From contig NZ_CP047475.1 of the NCBI RefSeq assembly GCF_010587385.1, forward strand, positions 1,922,001-1,986,000: a stretch of 64,000 nucleotides of DNA, read 5' to 3'. The position numbers and the translations under genes are program-made. Positions 18,378-28,098 of the stretch are shown here, piece after piece. The stretch comes from Vibrio astriarenae (GTDB lineage: Bacteria > Pseudomonadota > Gammaproteobacteria > Enterobacterales > Vibrionaceae). Positions within the stretch are counted from its first letter, which is position 1, and each line of letters opens with the position of its first letter. The notes beneath the pieces were generated by a model. The model worked only from the letters and a program-made list of their open reading frames with translations. It had not been told where the DNA came from and did no database searches.

Positions 18378-19034
18378 ATGCATAGCATCGTCAAAGACCT
18401 TGAGAGTCGCTATACCGTAAAGCAATATGATTCTGGTAAGAAGATCCCCCAAGAGCGCATCGATATCCTTAAGCAGGCCATGCGACTCTCAGCTTCATCA
18501 ATCAACTCTCAACCGTGGAAATTCATACTTCTTGAAAGTGACGAAGCGAAGCAGCGCTTTCATCAAACGTTCGCTATTAAATATCAGTTTAACCAGCACC
18601 ATGCGATCGAAGCTTCCCACGTCTTGTTGTTAGCTTACAATCCTAAGTTCACTAAGGAGCAATATGCTCGTTGTGTCGATGTTGAAGTACAGTCAGGTCA
18701 CCTCCCACCAGAAATGTACGATAACATGCTAAACGGTGGTTTCACTTTCGCTGAGCTGAATACCGACGAAGATGGATTTAACGGCCATTGGACCAAAGCA
18801 CAGCTTTACCTCGCATTAGGTAACACACTACACACCTTAGCAAGATTGGAGATTGAATCGACACCAATGGAGGGTGTTGATGCTGACCTTGTTGCCGAAG
18901 AGTTTAAAGAAGAGCTTGAAGGATATGTCTGTGAAGTTGCTTTGGCAATGGGTTATCACAAGGTCGGGGAAGACTACAATCACGGTCTTCCTAAAGCCCG
19001 ACTGCCGCTTGATGAGATTTTCGTAACGCTATAA
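18378..19034 (+). CDS. NAD(P)H nitroreductase, NfsB-like
   Basis: Flavin-dependent nitroreductase or quinone reductase family protein of 218 residues that uses FMN and NAD(P)H in the cytoplasm. The FMN-binding start RYTVKQYDSGKKIP and the RLSASSINSQPWKFILLES segment (about residues 37-55) match the NfsB family. The later ALARLEIESTPMEG-type helix and LALAMGYH end the fold. It reduces nitro compounds or quinones in related bacteria. Upstream TAAGGACACAAACT gives a good ribosome-binding site. Confidence 0.85.
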   Translation: MHSIVKDLESRYTVKQYDSGKKIPQERIDILKQAMRLSASSINSQPWKFILLESDEAKQRFHQTFAIKYQFNQHHAIEASHVLLLAYNPKFTKEQYARCVDVEVQSGHLPPEMYDNMLNGGFTFAELNTDEDGFNGHWTKAQLYLALGNTLHTLARLEIESTPMEGVDADLVAEEFKEELEGYVCEVALAMGYHKVGEDYNHGLPKARLPLDEIFVTL

Positions 19035-19039
19035 TGAAA

Positions 19040-19066
19040 AAAACCCAGCAGAAGCTGGGTTTTTAA
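19040..19066. terminator. Bidirectional terminator
   Basis: Arms AAACCCAGC and GCTGGGTTT with loop AGAA, with T runs on both strands. It serves the nitroreductase gene (+) and the convergent ppaC gene (-). Confidence 0.88.
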
Positions 19067-19083
19067 TAAACACTCGAGACCGA

Positions 19084-19989
19084 TTAAACCAGCTCGGCTT
19101 GCAGCCAAGGCCAGCCTTGCTTCTTACGGCTCAATGTGTTTTCCATCATTAGCATGCCGTCTTTTTCGTGCTTAACCAGCTTCTCAGCCCACTCGCCCTT
19201 GTATAGAAGACGAGTTTGCGCTGTTGTGATGTCCGTTAGCATTACTGCAGCGAACGCCAGACCTTCCTCGTTACAGCGGCGCTCTAGATCCGCTTCAAGC
19301 GCTTCGATCATACCGTCAACTTGCTCAAGTGTTGCTAGTTCAACTTGGCCAACAACAACATCACGCTCATTGAACGGATAGGCTTTTAGGTCTTTCTCAA
19401 CAAGCTCAGCGGCTGATAGGCCTTCAATGTTCGTCTTTGCGATTAGTAGATCTTTGATGAATGCATCTAGGTCTTCAACGCCAGCAATCGTAGCAAGTTC
19501 TTGAACGGCATCTTTGTCCTTTTGAGTACACGTTGGAGACGCGAAGCCTACCGTGTCAGAAAGGATTGCAGACATCATAAGGATAGCCATTGGGCGAGTG
19601 ATTTCTGCTTCTTCCATTTTGAATAGGTTGAACAGGATCGTACAAGTACAACCTACAGGCCAAATCCACGCTTCAAGAGGGTTTACTGTCATCACATCAC
19701 CTAGACGGTGGTGGTCTACAATACCTAGAATTTCAGCTTCTGCGATGTCATCAGGTGCTTGAGCCACGTCTGTGTAGTCTACCAGCCAGATCTTTTGACC
19801 CGCTACAGATGTACACATTTCTGGTTGATCCATACCAGCAGTTTCAAGAATGTGTTGCGTTTCACGGTTGATGTCGCCTTGGCGAACAGCTTTCGCTTCA
19901 AGACCACGTGCTTTTAGAAGTTCAGCAGCAACCAATGCGCCACAAATGCTGTCACTATCAGGGTTCTTATGACCAACAACTAGAATCAT
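19084..19989 (-). CDS. ppaC: Manganese-dependent inorganic pyrophosphatase (family II, DHH)
   Basis: Cytoplasmic enzyme that splits pyrophosphate and so pulls biosynthetic reactions forward. The DHH-family motifs are intact: GHKNPDSDS at 6-14, VDYTD near 65-69, GIVDHH near 84-89, and the C-terminal domain with the SRKKQ motif near 289-293 that binds product. The chosen start ATG 19989 (301 residues, MILVVGHKNPDSDS) has TAGGAAG five bases upstream. A 10-residue longer frame from 20019 lacks a site and family support. It lies downstream of the GH36 gene on the same strand but with a 175-base gap that should hold its own promoter. Confidence 0.92.
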   Translation of the reverse strand: MILVVGHKNPDSDSICGALVAAELLKARGLEAKAVRQGDINRETQHILETAGMDQPEMCTSVAGQKIWLVDYTDVAQAPDDIAEAEILGIVDHHRLGDVMTVNPLEAWIWPVGCTCTILFNLFKMEEAEITRPMAILMMSAILSDTVGFASPTCTQKDKDAVQELATIAGVEDLDAFIKDLLIAKTNIEGLSAAELVEKDLKAYPFNERDVVVGQVELATLEQVDGMIEALEADLERRCNEEGLAFAAVMLTDITTAQTRLLYKGEWAEKLVKHEKDGMLMMENTLSRKKQGWPWLQAELV

Positions 19990-20164
19990 CTTGCTTCCTA
20001 TATCATCAGGTTGACTCAAACAGTGCGATACCTAGTGCATCACCTGCCAGTCTAGATTGTAAAATTCTTATCAGCCGCCGTTTAATATCCACGACTGTTT
20101 CAAAGGCCGATACTTTACCTGATTTTTAATGACGTATCCAATGAAGCTTTTTGCTCTTTGCGAG

Positions 20165-21901
20165 CTACGCAGTGACAATCGCTTTACTTGAAAGTCCGCT
20201 ATCCAGTCCAATCTCTAAGATCTGCAGCTTCTCTTCCGTTAGTCGCTCACCTGTCCAGTAATCATACCAGTGGACTGGACGGCTTGAAGTCAGCGTTATT
20301 GTCAGTGGTGACTCATCATAATTAAACAAGCAGTGTAAATCGTTATTGTCTGTCAACGCTAAGAAAGCGTGGTTCATCGATAGCGAGCGGAACGTTGCCG
20401 ATTCTTGAGTATGTCTTTGCCGAACCAGTAATTTCTGCCAAGTTTGAATCGCATAGGGCGTCAGCTCAGGGAGTGGATCACCAGACAGCATTAGACCACC
20501 GCTTGCCAGTACGGCTGTACGATGAAAGTCATAATATTGCCTTTCGGTACTCTGATTCGGTAATGACACTAACGTGATGCAGTCAGGATCAATTTGCCAC
20601 AGCTTGCGGTGCTGCCAACTGCGATAGAAGGTTTCCAACGCGATCTGCCGAAAACGGTCTGGACGTCGCTCAACATCGTCAGAAACACGCATCGCATCAA
20701 CGGCACCTAGTGAAGGCCACATAGGGGCATTACAACCGAGTAACCAACCATCTCCTGCACCATCGGCGATGGCTTGCATACCCATGCGATAAGATTGAAC
20801 CCCTGTCACTCCAGTCTGATAACGCACGCCTTTTAGCGTTCCCCAGTAGTTAGCGTCGAGTTTAAATAGCTCGACACCCCAATCTTCACGCATGGTTTTT
20901 ACAACACGAGTGAGATGATCTTGTACTTCAGGATTTGACGTATCAAGTATGTACCACGGTGTGCAGCGCCAACCACCATAGGTAATGTCCTCTGCCTTGA
21001 GTAGCTGCCCGTCGTGGTTTTTCACGAACCAATCGGGGTGGTGTGAGAAGATCTTCGACTCAGGTTGTGCAATAAAGGGCGCCAGCCAGATGGCAGGGCG
21101 CTTGCCCTTCATTTTGATATCTTGAATAAGGTTTTTGACCCCAGATGAGAATTTATCTGAAGGATCAAGCCAGTCTCCCATAAATGCTTGATAGCCATCA
21201 TCAAGCAGCACCCAATCCAACGGGGCTAACTCCCCTTGCATCGCGTCGAGGTTTTTCGCAACGTCTTGTTCGGTAACATCAGCATAGTAGGCATACCAAG
21301 AACACCACCCTATTGGAGCCTTCGCTTTCACATGGGGACGTGGTGGGTGATTGCTCTGTATAAGAGAGGCATATTGCTGGTAAAGCTCATCAAGCGTGTT
21401 GGCTTCTATAACGGCAATAGATTCTAAATCACTGTTCTCCCAGTCTTGAGGGTAGGTACTCTCTCCATCAATAAACGCTGTCACTACCCGACCCTGTTCA
21501 GAATCTTGAATTTCAAAGTAGCCGGCAAAACGATGGCATGAGGTGAACCCAAACAGCACAAATGAATCAGCCTCTTCTATAACTAAGGTGTTATAGAAAC
21601 GCTTGGGCGCATCTTGAGGATAGATTCGGTAACTGCTGTTATTATCAGGGCAGCGACCTACCTCCTCAATCTGCCCTGCTGTCCCACGACACTGAGACAA
21701 CATTTGAAATCCATCCCCTAACATGACTGCTGATAAACCTGCATCGAGAGGGATCTGACACAACTCATAGTGTTCATCGACGGCAACATTATGCAGTCCA
21801 ATATAGCGAAAGTTGAGTTGCTGACGCTCTAGTTGAACATCAATATCGGTATTTCTCACCGTTGCTACTTTATGACAAGGAAGGGTTATCTGATAGGTCA
21901 T
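20165..21901 (-). CDS. GH36-family alpha-galactosidase, cytoplasmic
   Basis: Glycoside hydrolase of clan D, expected to release alpha-galactose from melibiose- or raffinose-type sugars. Visible in the (beta/alpha)8 barrel: IGWCSWYAYYADVTEQD near 205-221, LLDDGYQ, WLAPFIA, the nucleophile Asp in FKLDANYWG near 363, and the acid/base Asp in RVSDDVERRP near 420. A C-terminal beta domain follows. The 578-residue length is shorter than the E. coli or fungal GH36 enzymes of about 700. There is no signal peptide, so the substrate must be imported, but no sugar transporter is nearby. A CRP-like site lies upstream. Confidence 0.85.
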   Translation of the reverse strand: MTYQITLPCHKVATVRNTDIDVQLERQQLNFRYIGLHNVAVDEHYELCQIPLDAGLSAVMLGDGFQMLSQCRGTAGQIEEVGRCPDNNSSYRIYPQDAPKRFYNTLVIEEADSFVLFGFTSCHRFAGYFEIQDSEQGRVVTAFIDGESTYPQDWENSDLESIAVIEANTLDELYQQYASLIQSNHPPRPHVKAKAPIGWCSWYAYYADVTEQDVAKNLDAMQGELAPLDWVLLDDGYQAFMGDWLDPSDKFSSGVKNLIQDIKMKGKRPAIWLAPFIAQPESKIFSHHPDWFVKNHDGQLLKAEDITYGGWRCTPWYILDTSNPEVQDHLTRVVKTMREDWGVELFKLDANYWGTLKGVRYQTGVTGVQSYRMGMQAIADGAGDGWLLGCNAPMWPSLGAVDAMRVSDDVERRPDRFRQIALETFYRSWQHRKLWQIDPDCITLVSLPNQSTERQYYDFHRTAVLASGGLMLSGDPLPELTPYAIQTWQKLLVRQRHTQESATFRSLSMNHAFLALTDNNDLHCLFNYDESPLTITLTSSRPVHWYDYWTGERLTEEKLQILEIGLDSGLSSKAIVTA

Positions 21902-21983
21902 GGCACACCATAATTAGAACGTCGCGCAAGGCGTACTGATTTTGCTCAAGCATGGACCGAACCGCTTCTTGTGTCATGACTTT

Positions 21984-21999
21984 TGTGATTCATTTGATA
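21984..21999. promoter_or_regulatory. Possible CRP site upstream of the GH36 gene
   Basis: TGTGA-TTCATT-TGATA matches the CRP half-site on the left fully and 3 of 5 bases on the right. It lies about 85 bases from the alpha-galactosidase start, which suits a carbon-source gene. Confidence 0.35.
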
Positions 22000-22059
22000 A
22001 CAAGGTGTTAGCCGCATCACGTTCTGTGGAGGTTCTAGTGCTACAACCTCATTGTGGGG

Positions 22060-22097
22060 GGAAAGTAAAATAGAACGGCCGCCCGAAGGCAGCCGCT
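22060..22097 (-). terminator. Terminator of the lytic transglycosylase gene
   Basis: On the minus strand the arms CGGCTGCC and GGCGGCCG close a stable TTCG tetraloop, followed by TTCTATTTTACTTT. Confidence 0.85.
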
Positions 22098-22122
22098 AAT
22101 TAACATGCTGGCAGAGTTTGGA

Positions 22123-23094
22123 CTAGAAGATAATGCGATCCGCAAGATGGCTCACGGCAAGCGCAAAGTAGTATGAGCGATTCCATTTCATTAACACGTT
22201 GTAGTTGTTATATACCAAGTAAACGCGCCCATTGTGGTCGTCCGGCATGATTAACCAGGCTTTAATATCTTCATCAAGGCTTGGCAAAGGCGTGCCATCG
22301 TAACGAGTTACACCCAATTTTGCCCAATCTTGAAGGTATTTGGCTTTTTCTGATTCTCGACCTTGCAAGTTTTCATCAAAGTCATTCGGAACCAGAACCT
22401 GGCGGCCCCATGTAAAGTTGTCGTCCCAACCTGACTGACTCAAGTAATTCGCCGTTGACGCGAAGACATCGGGCTTGCTGTTCCAAATGTCTTTTTTGCC
22501 ATCACCACTGCCATCAGCCGCAAAGGCTAGGAAAGAGCTCGGCATAAACTGACACTGCCCCATCGCACCTGCCCATGAACCTTTCATGTCCTCAAGTTCA
22601 ATGTGCCCTTGCTCAAGAATTTGCAGTGCGGCCATCAATTCTTTCTTAAAAAAGGCTTCACGTCGCCCGTCATAAGCCATGGTGGCTAGAGCGTCCACTA
22701 CCTTGTAGTTACCCGTAAACTTACCAAAGTTACTTTCTACCCCCCACAAAGCCACAATAAAGCGTGGCTGAACACCATATTGGTCACCGATGCGTTTTAA
22801 CTCTGAATAGTGCTTATTGTATAGATTTTTTGCTTGATCGACTTTCCACTGAGGTACAGCTCTAGGAATATACTCATCCAGGGTTAACTTGCGCTCTGGC
22901 TGATTACGATCAGCGACGACCGCACGTGGACGGTGCTGAACATCGGCCAATGCCCTATTTACAAGCGACTCATCAATGCCTTGAGCGATCGCCTCTTGCT
23001 TCAAGCTCAACACATAATCATCAAAACTCTTTTCGTTTGCCATGACGCCCATTGAAATGGCGGCAGACAAAACGCCTACTAACCAACGTTTCAC
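22123..23094 (-). CDS. Periplasmic lytic murein transglycosylase, MltB/GH103 family
   Basis: Cleaves peptidoglycan glycan strands to 1,6-anhydromuramic ends during wall turnover. A signal peptide covers about residues 1-19 (ending VMA). It lacks a lipobox cysteine, so it is soluble in the periplasm, unlike membrane-bound MltB and more like the Slt35 form. The catalytic glutamate is in ALWGVESNFGKFTGNY near residue 119, and AGAMGQCQFMPSSF and GSGDGKKDIW (a calcium-binding-type loop) are family blocks. The 323-residue length fits. It is followed by a UUCG-loop terminator. Confidence 0.9.
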   Translation of the reverse strand: MKRWLVGVLSAAISMGVMANEKSFDDYVLSLKQEAIAQGIDESLVNRALADVQHRPRAVVADRNQPERKLTLDEYIPRAVPQWKVDQAKNLYNKHYSELKRIGDQYGVQPRFIVALWGVESNFGKFTGNYKVVDALATMAYDGRREAFFKKELMAALQILEQGHIELEDMKGSWAGAMGQCQFMPSSFLAFAADGSGDGKKDIWNSKPDVFASTANYLSQSGWDDNFTWGRQVLVPNDFDENLQGRESEKAKYLQDWAKLGVTRYDGTPLPSLDEDIKAWLIMPDDHNGRVYLVYNNYNVLMKWNRSYYFALAVSHLADRIIF

Positions 23095-23145
23095 AGTACT
23101 CTCCTTGTTAATCGTTGATGCCCATTAGTCTAGGCTTTTATCATT

Positions 23146-23421
23146 TTACTGCTGTTGCTGCTTTCTTGCCTTGTATTCATCCAACAAATTCTTTGGTGGG
23201 GGCGGCAACTGCAAGAAAAAACCTTTTTCCGTTATAGACTCTTTCACTTTATCTACATCAACAAGAGCCAGCTCTCGCGTTGCGACATTCAACGTCATGA
23301 CCAGAACTGGCTTGCCAAACATTCGCATCAGTTCATCAGGGACAGCTGAGAAATCCTCTCTTTTTGCCACATAAAGATAAGCGCCTTCTTTCTTCGCGCT
23401 CTTATAGATTGTACAAAGCAT
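23146..23421 (-). CDS. ycgL: YcgL domain protein
   Basis: A 91-residue protein of the YcgL family (PF05166). The signature is clear: [25 protein letters not shown], and near the C terminus [18 protein letters not shown]. In gammaproteobacteria it sits next to minC, as here, where minC is divergent. The ATG at 23421 is preceded by AGTAGGG, preferred over the GTG two codons earlier. No biochemical function is established to my knowledge. Confidence 0.9.
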   Translation of the reverse strand: MLCTIYKSAKKEGAYLYVAKREDFSAVPDELMRMFGKPVLVMTLNVATRELALVDVDKVKESITEKGFFLQLPPPPKNLLDEYKARKQQQQ

Positions 23422-23583
23422 AGCCACCCTACTGCATGGTTTGGGTTCTCAGCGCCACAAAGCGCTAATAAACACACATAATTTAAGAATTTCATACCAA
23501 CAAAGCTTGCTGATATATAGCGGGAAATATAACATGAGTTCCCTAGGTAAAAGCAACGTCCTTTGTTCTCAGGCAAAAATAAA

Positions 23584-24246
23584 ATGGCTCAAAATCCCGA
23601 TTTAAAAGGCAGCAGCTTTACGCTGTCAGTATTTCATCTTGCAGATATTGATATGGATGGAAATTTAACCTTCCTTCGAGATAAAACAGAGCAAGCACCC
23701 ACTTTTTTTGCCAACGCCCCGGTTGTCATCAACGTATCGCAATCGACTTTAGACATAGATTTTGAGGCATTGAAAGCGGGCATTCTCGATGTTGGTATGT
23801 TTCCTGTGGGCGTAACCGGTTGCAAAGACAAGCGTCAGCAAACTCAAGCGACGGATGCCGGGCTGGCTGTGATGACTGCTAGCCGTTCTGCCAATAACGC
23901 TCCCGCGGCTTTCGCACCACTAAAAGTTGTCCGCACTCCTATTCGTTCTGGGCAACAAGTCTACGCCAAAGATGGTGATCTCATGATTTTAAGTCATGTC
24001 AGTGCTGGGGCTGAGGTTATCGCTGATGGCTCAATACATATACATGGCACTCTAAGAGGACGCGCTATTGCGGGAGCAAGTGGTCAAAAAGGTGCAAAAA
24101 TTATCTGTAAAGATTTACAAGCTGAACTGGTGTCCATTGCAGGGACATACTGGCTTAGTGACCAAATTAATAGCGAATACTGGAAACAGAACGTCATGGT
24201 GAGTCTTGATAACGACCTTCTACAAATCGAATCGCTAAAAGTATAA
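23584..24246 (+). CDS. minC: Septum site-determining protein MinC
   Basis: Division inhibitor that stops FtsZ ring assembly away from midcell. The 220-residue protein has an N-terminal FtsZ-inhibiting domain (about 1-100) and a C-terminal beta-helix that binds MinD, visible as [35 protein letters not shown] and GDTGAKI-like [21 protein letters not shown]. The ATG 23584 was chosen over a TTG at 23563 because the family begins near [12 protein letters not shown]. The upstream ribosome-binding site is weak. It is the first gene of minCDE. Confidence 0.96.
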   Translation: MAQNPDLKGSSFTLSVFHLADIDMDGNLTFLRDKTEQAPTFFANAPVVINVSQSTLDIDFEALKAGILDVGMFPVGVTGCKDKRQQTQATDAGLAVMTASRSANNAPAAFAPLKVVRTPIRSGQQVYAKDGDLMILSHVSAGAEVIADGSIHIHGTLRGRAIAGASGQKGAKIICKDLQAELVSIAGTYWLSDQINSEYWKQNVMVSLDNDLLQIESLKV

Positions 24247-24265
24247 AACAAAAAGGAAAAATAAT

Positions 24266-25078
24266 ATGGCACGCGTAATTGTTGTGACCTCAGGTAAAGG
24301 CGGCGTTGGCAAAACCACTTCTAGCGCAGCGATTGCTTCTGGGTTGGCGCTTAAAGGTAAAAAAACAGCAGTTATCGACTTCGATATCGGCTTACGTAAT
24401 TTAGATTTGATCATGGGTTGTGAGCGTCGCGTCGTTTACGACTTCGTTAATGTGATCAATGGTGAAGCAACTCTGAATCAAGCGCTAATTAAAGATAAGC
24501 GCAATGAAAACCTATTCATTTTGCCTGCTTCTCAGACTCGCGACAAAGACGCACTGACTCGTGAAGGAGTAGAGCGCGTGCTTGAAGAGCTAGATGAGGC
24601 TGGTTTCGACTTTGTTATTTGTGATTCACCTGCTGGTATCGAGCAAGGCGCGCTTATGGCTCTATACTTTGCTGACGAAGCCATTGTTACCACTAACCCT
24701 GAAGTTTCTTCTGTTCGTGACTCTGACCGTATTCTAGGCATTCTTGATTCAAAATCACGCCGCGCGGAAGAGAATCTACCTCCAGTAAAACAGCACTTAT
24801 TACTGACTCGATACAACCCAGCGCGAGTCAACCAAGGCGAAATGCTCAGTGTTGAAGACGTTGAAGAGATCCTACACATTTCATTGTTAGGCGTTATTCC
24901 AGAAAGCCAAGCCGTGTTGAATGCATCAAACAAGGGTATACCCGTCATATTCGATGAAGAATCAGATGCTGGTATGGCCTATGCTGATACTGTAGAACGT
25001 CTACTTGGCGAGGAAGTGACATTCCGCTTCTTAACTGAGGAGAAGAAAGGCATCTTCAAGCGACTTTTCGGGGGTTAA
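24266..25078 (+). CDS. minD: Septum site-determining ATPase MinD
   Basis: Membrane-associated ParA-type ATPase that recruits MinC to the poles and oscillates with MinE. The deviant Walker A motif is GKGGVGKTT at about 10-18, with switch-region motifs DFDIGLRNLD and CDSPAGIEQGA. The C-terminal amphipathic membrane-targeting helix is the last stretch, EKKGIFKRLFGG. The 270-residue length is exactly typical. It starts 19 bases after minC, with AAAAAGGAAAAATA as the ribosome-binding site. Confidence 0.98.
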   Translation: MARVIVVTSGKGGVGKTTSSAAIASGLALKGKKTAVIDFDIGLRNLDLIMGCERRVVYDFVNVINGEATLNQALIKDKRNENLFILPASQTRDKDALTREGVERVLEELDEAGFDFVICDSPAGIEQGALMALYFADEAIVTTNPEVSSVRDSDRILGILDSKSRRAEENLPPVKQHLLLTRYNPARVNQGEMLSVEDVEEILHISLLGVIPESQAVLNASNKGIPVIFDEESDAGMAYADTVERLLGEEVTFRFLTEEKKGIFKRLFGG

Positions 25079-25084
25079 TACAAC

Positions 25085-25345
25085 ATGTCACTACTTGAGT
25101 TTTTTCGACCGCAAAAGAAACAATCAGCAAGCTTAGCAAAAGAGCGCTTACAGATCATTGTCGCCGAGCGTCGTAGCCATGACGATCCCGCGCCAGACTA
25201 CCTACCTCAGCTAAAAGAAGATATTCTAAAAGTGATCGGCAAGTATGTCGCTGTTGATCCAAGCATGGTAGACCTGACATTTGAGCATAAAGATGACGAC
25301 ATCTCAGTGCTTGAGTTAAATGTGAAGTTGCCAGAAGACAACTGA
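25085..25345 (+). CDS. minE: Cell division topological specificity factor MinE
   Basis: Small protein that stimulates MinD ATP hydrolysis and releases MinCD from the membrane, giving pole-to-pole oscillation. The 86 residues include the N-terminal membrane-targeting start SLLEFFRP, the MinD-contact helix [17 protein letters not shown] (about 13-29), and the C-terminal topological domain with [17 protein letters not shown]. It starts 6 bases after minD. It is followed by a bidirectional terminator. Confidence 0.97.
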   Translation: MSLLEFFRPQKKQSASLAKERLQIIVAERRSHDDPAPDYLPQLKEDILKVIGKYVAVDPSMVDLTFEHKDDDISVLELNVKLPEDN

Positions 25346-25356
25346 TCAATCCAGAC

Positions 25357-25392
25357 AAAAAAGAGCCAGCATCATGCTGGCTCTGTTGTTTA
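25357..25392. terminator. Bidirectional terminator between minE and serC
   Basis: Arms AGAGCCAGCA and TGCTGGCTCT. The minus strand reads into TTTTTT, so it is strong for serC; the plus strand ends GTTGTTT and is weaker for minE. Confidence 0.88.
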
Positions 25393-25413
25393 TAGAGAAA
25401 AGAAACGGCGCTA

Positions 25414-26508
25414 TTACGCGTTCGCTTGCTCAAACTCTTTCATAAAGTCGACAAGCGCTTGAACACCTTCGATTGGCATCGCGTTGTAAATGGAAGCACG
25501 CATACCTCCTACCGCCCTATGCCCTTTAAGAGAGACTAAACCACGCTCTGTGGCGAGCTCTAGGAATTTGGCATCCAACTCTGGCTTAGCAAGCTGGAAA
25601 GGCACATTCATCAGTGAGCGATTGTTTGAATGCACTTGGTTGCGATAGAACGGTGACTGGTCAATATAATTGTAGAGAATCGCCGCTTTTTCGCGGTTAA
25701 CTTTTTCAATTGCATCAACACCACCCTGCTCTTTCAACCATTTGAATACTAGTCCTGATAGATACCAGGCGAATGTCGGTGGCGTGTTGAACATTGACTC
25801 TTTTTCCGCCAAGACTTTGTAGCTTAATACACTTGGTAGTGTCTTGTGAGCGAAGTCTAGTAGGTCATCACGCACAATTGCAATTGCTATCCCTGCGGGA
25901 CCTATGTTCTTCTGCGCCCCCGCATAAATAACACCATATTTAGAGATGTCGATTTTACGAGACAAAATGGTCGACGACATATCAGCAACAATTGGCTTGT
26001 CCGTTACTGGCAAGTCGTTAATTTCAATACCATCAATGGTCTCGTTCGGGCAGAAGTGAACATACGCAGCCTCGGGAGATACTTGCCATTCTGAAGCTGG
26101 CTTGATCGCCACTTTGCCTTCAATTTCCGTTTTCGCATCGAAAACATCGACATCACAATACTTATGCGCTTCTTCTACTGCACTTACCGCCCAATAGCCA
26201 CCATCGATGTAAGTCGCTGTTGATTTATCACCTAATAGGTTTAGCGGTACCGCTGCAAATTGCGCGCGCGCGCCACCTTGGCAAAACAGTACTTTGTAGT
26301 TATCTGGAATTTCCAAAAGGTCGCGCAGATCCTGCTCCGCTTCCTCGGCAACCTTAATGAACTCTTTACTGCGGTGACTGATCTCCATCACCGAGGTACC
26401 TAGTGCGTTCCAGTTAACAAACTCTTGCTGTGCTTTTTGCATCACCGCTTTCGGTAATGCGGCTGGACCTGCACTGAAATTGAAAATGTTGTCAGTCAAA
26501 GACTCCAT
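25414..26508 (-). CDS. serC: Phosphoserine aminotransferase
   Basis: PLP enzyme that makes 3-phosphoserine from 3-phosphohydroxypyruvate and glutamate (serine synthesis) and a parallel step in pyridoxal phosphate synthesis. The 364-residue protein begins [14 protein letters not shown]. The PLP lysine is in [12 protein letters not shown] near residue 199, and the substrate-binding [10 protein letters not shown] is near the C terminus. The start ATG 26508 has CAGGAG ten bases upstream. A longer frame from 26601 runs through a hairpin and is rejected. A stem-loop with a T run lies 65 bases upstream, between ydgA and serC. Confidence 0.96.
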   Translation of the reverse strand: MESLTDNIFNFSAGPAALPKAVMQKAQQEFVNWNALGTSVMEISHRSKEFIKVAEEAEQDLRDLLEIPDNYKVLFCQGGARAQFAAVPLNLLGDKSTATYIDGGYWAVSAVEEAHKYCDVDVFDAKTEIEGKVAIKPASEWQVSPEAAYVHFCPNETIDGIEINDLPVTDKPIVADMSSTILSRKIDISKYGVIYAGAQKNIGPAGIAIAIVRDDLLDFAHKTLPSVLSYKVLAEKESMFNTPPTFAWYLSGLVFKWLKEQGGVDAIEKVNREKAAILYNYIDQSPFYRNQVHSNNRSLMNVPFQLAKPELDAKFLELATERGLVSLKGHRAVGGMRASIYNAMPIEGVQALVDFMKEFEQANA

Positions 26509-26572
26509 GATGTCGGTTGCTCCTGCATAAATATTGATTACTTGTTGGTTTAATACCATTTTTGTAGGCAAT

Positions 26573-26636
26573 AAAAAAGCCCTTCTCGGTTTCCGCTGCA
26601 ATTAAATTTAATTGCCAGGGCCCATCGAGAAGAGCT
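26573..26636 (-). terminator. Stem-loop with T run between ydgA-like gene and serC
   Basis: On the minus strand AGCTCTTCTCG pairs with CGAGAAGGGCT (11 pairs, one G-T), followed directly by TTTTTTATT. The large loop contains a second perfect palindrome, GCAATTAAATTTAATTGC. It begins about 22 bases after the ydgA-like stop and ends 65 bases before serC. It is either the ydgA terminator or an attenuator for serC. Confidence 0.75.
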
Positions 26637-26657
26637 AATTTAATCCATATCGCTAAG

Positions 26658-27914
26658 TTATTGCATCATCATAGGTAAAATGAGCGCCATTAGCGGAATT
26701 TTTTGGCCACTTTCAAACACTAGGTGTCCTTCTACCAATTGTGCATTGATGCTGTAACCAGAGTCTGACTCCTGCACAATTTCCATGATAATAGCTTCAT
26801 CAATACCCTCTTCAATGAATGGATATTCATCCACCAGCGCGTGGGTAAAGTTAGTCTCTAATTGACCAACCACTGCGTTGCTCACCCCTAGTGGGTCAGT
26901 TGTTAAGCCCGCCGTCCCCTCAGGGACTTCTAGCTTCCATTTTGAGGTAAAGTCACCGTCCCCCAAAGTGAGAGACATGTTATTCATCGATAGGACGAAG
27001 CCACGCTCTACCAGCGTCTCAAGGTGCGGTAAGCTTGAAATCACGTCTTGTTCGGTGAGCTCAACGGCATTTTGATAGATCTCCATAATCGCAGCGAACG
27101 ACGGCTGATCAAGGTTGCCAATGGTAAAGTCGATATCAAGATTGCTCACAATACCATCGGTTGTATCAACTTCACCGATTTCTACTCTATGAGTACTCGT
27201 CAAGCGCTCTGTATCCATATCCTCATTGGCATTAAACGTATATTTCGCATTCTGCAGTGCCATTGCCGCAGAAATACCATCAGAGACCTGCACTTGCTCA
27301 ACCTCAATGCTCTGCTCTCCAAGCCAAATATATTTCGCTTTTTTACCCTCGCCTTGAGCTTTCAAACCCTCAACAAGAAAGCTTTCTCCTGAATCAAACT
27401 CTAAAGAGATGGACGGCACCATCATAGTAAAATCCAACTCACCCAGAACGGTGACCGAACCCTCTGCAGAAGAAGGAGAGATCGTCAGTGAAACATCAGG
27501 GTTATCTTCCGGCTGGTAGTGCCAACTTGCTATGTTTAGTGCGTAATCGGTATTACCATTGAGTTGGGTTGTTGTTTTCAACTCCGCTGGAATTGGAAAG
27601 TCCTCTACCGTGGAAATCGCTGAGATACTCGCGATGCCGTGAGAAATATGACTATCGACAGTAAATTCAGTTGGTAAGCCATCGGCTTCAAGTTGCGCTT
27701 TAAACACTTCATCACGAACGGAATAGCGTGTTTTTGCTACAGAAGACAAATAGCCACGATCATATTCTACAATCTCTGCTTTTAAGGTCTCGTTATTTGC
27801 CTCTTCGATACCGTCTTCAATAACGCGTTCACCAATTTGTCCTACTGCTAGCGGCCAACAAAGGACAAGGCCGACTACACCACCTATGGCCCCGAGTTTC
27901 TTCAATTGTGTCAT
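26658..27914 (-). CDS. YdgA family (DUF945) exported protein
   Basis: A 418-residue protein of the YdgA/DUF945 family with an N-terminal hydrophobic signal or anchor (GAIGGVVGLVLCWPLAVG, about residues 8-25) followed by the family start GERVIEDGIEEANN. The rest is rich in beta strands with alternating polar segments, consistent with a periplasmic, membrane-tethered protein. The family has no settled function. It lies upstream of serC on the same strand, with the stem-loop between them. Confidence 0.8.
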   Translation of the reverse strand: MTQLKKLGAIGGVVGLVLCWPLAVGQIGERVIEDGIEEANNETLKAEIVEYDRGYLSSVAKTRYSVRDEVFKAQLEADGLPTEFTVDSHISHGIASISAISTVEDFPIPAELKTTTQLNGNTDYALNIASWHYQPEDNPDVSLTISPSSAEGSVTVLGELDFTMMVPSISLEFDSGESFLVEGLKAQGEGKKAKYIWLGEQSIEVEQVQVSDGISAAMALQNAKYTFNANEDMDTERLTSTHRVEIGEVDTTDGIVSNLDIDFTIGNLDQPSFAAIMEIYQNAVELTEQDVISSLPHLETLVERGFVLSMNNMSLTLGDGDFTSKWKLEVPEGTAGLTTDPLGVSNAVVGQLETNFTHALVDEYPFIEEGIDEAIIMEIVQESDSGYSINAQLVEGHLVFESGQKIPLMALILPMMMQ

Positions 27915-28098
27915 AAATTACTCGTAATAAATTCAAATCAAAACATTGAGATAAGTCAGAGTATTGCTTTTATTTGCTTCGAGAGCAAATTTCTCATACC
28001 AAGCTCTCAAACTGCTGGTGAAATCGTTGGTAAAGTAACCTTAATGCTTTTGTGTGAATGACACGAGCGATTATTCTGCGTTAAAAGGAAGTCTATTT

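Noticed and set aside
24532..24948. 138-residue open frame antisense to minD
   Set aside because: Lies wholly within a conserved gene and has the Ser/Arg-rich composition of a shadow frame.
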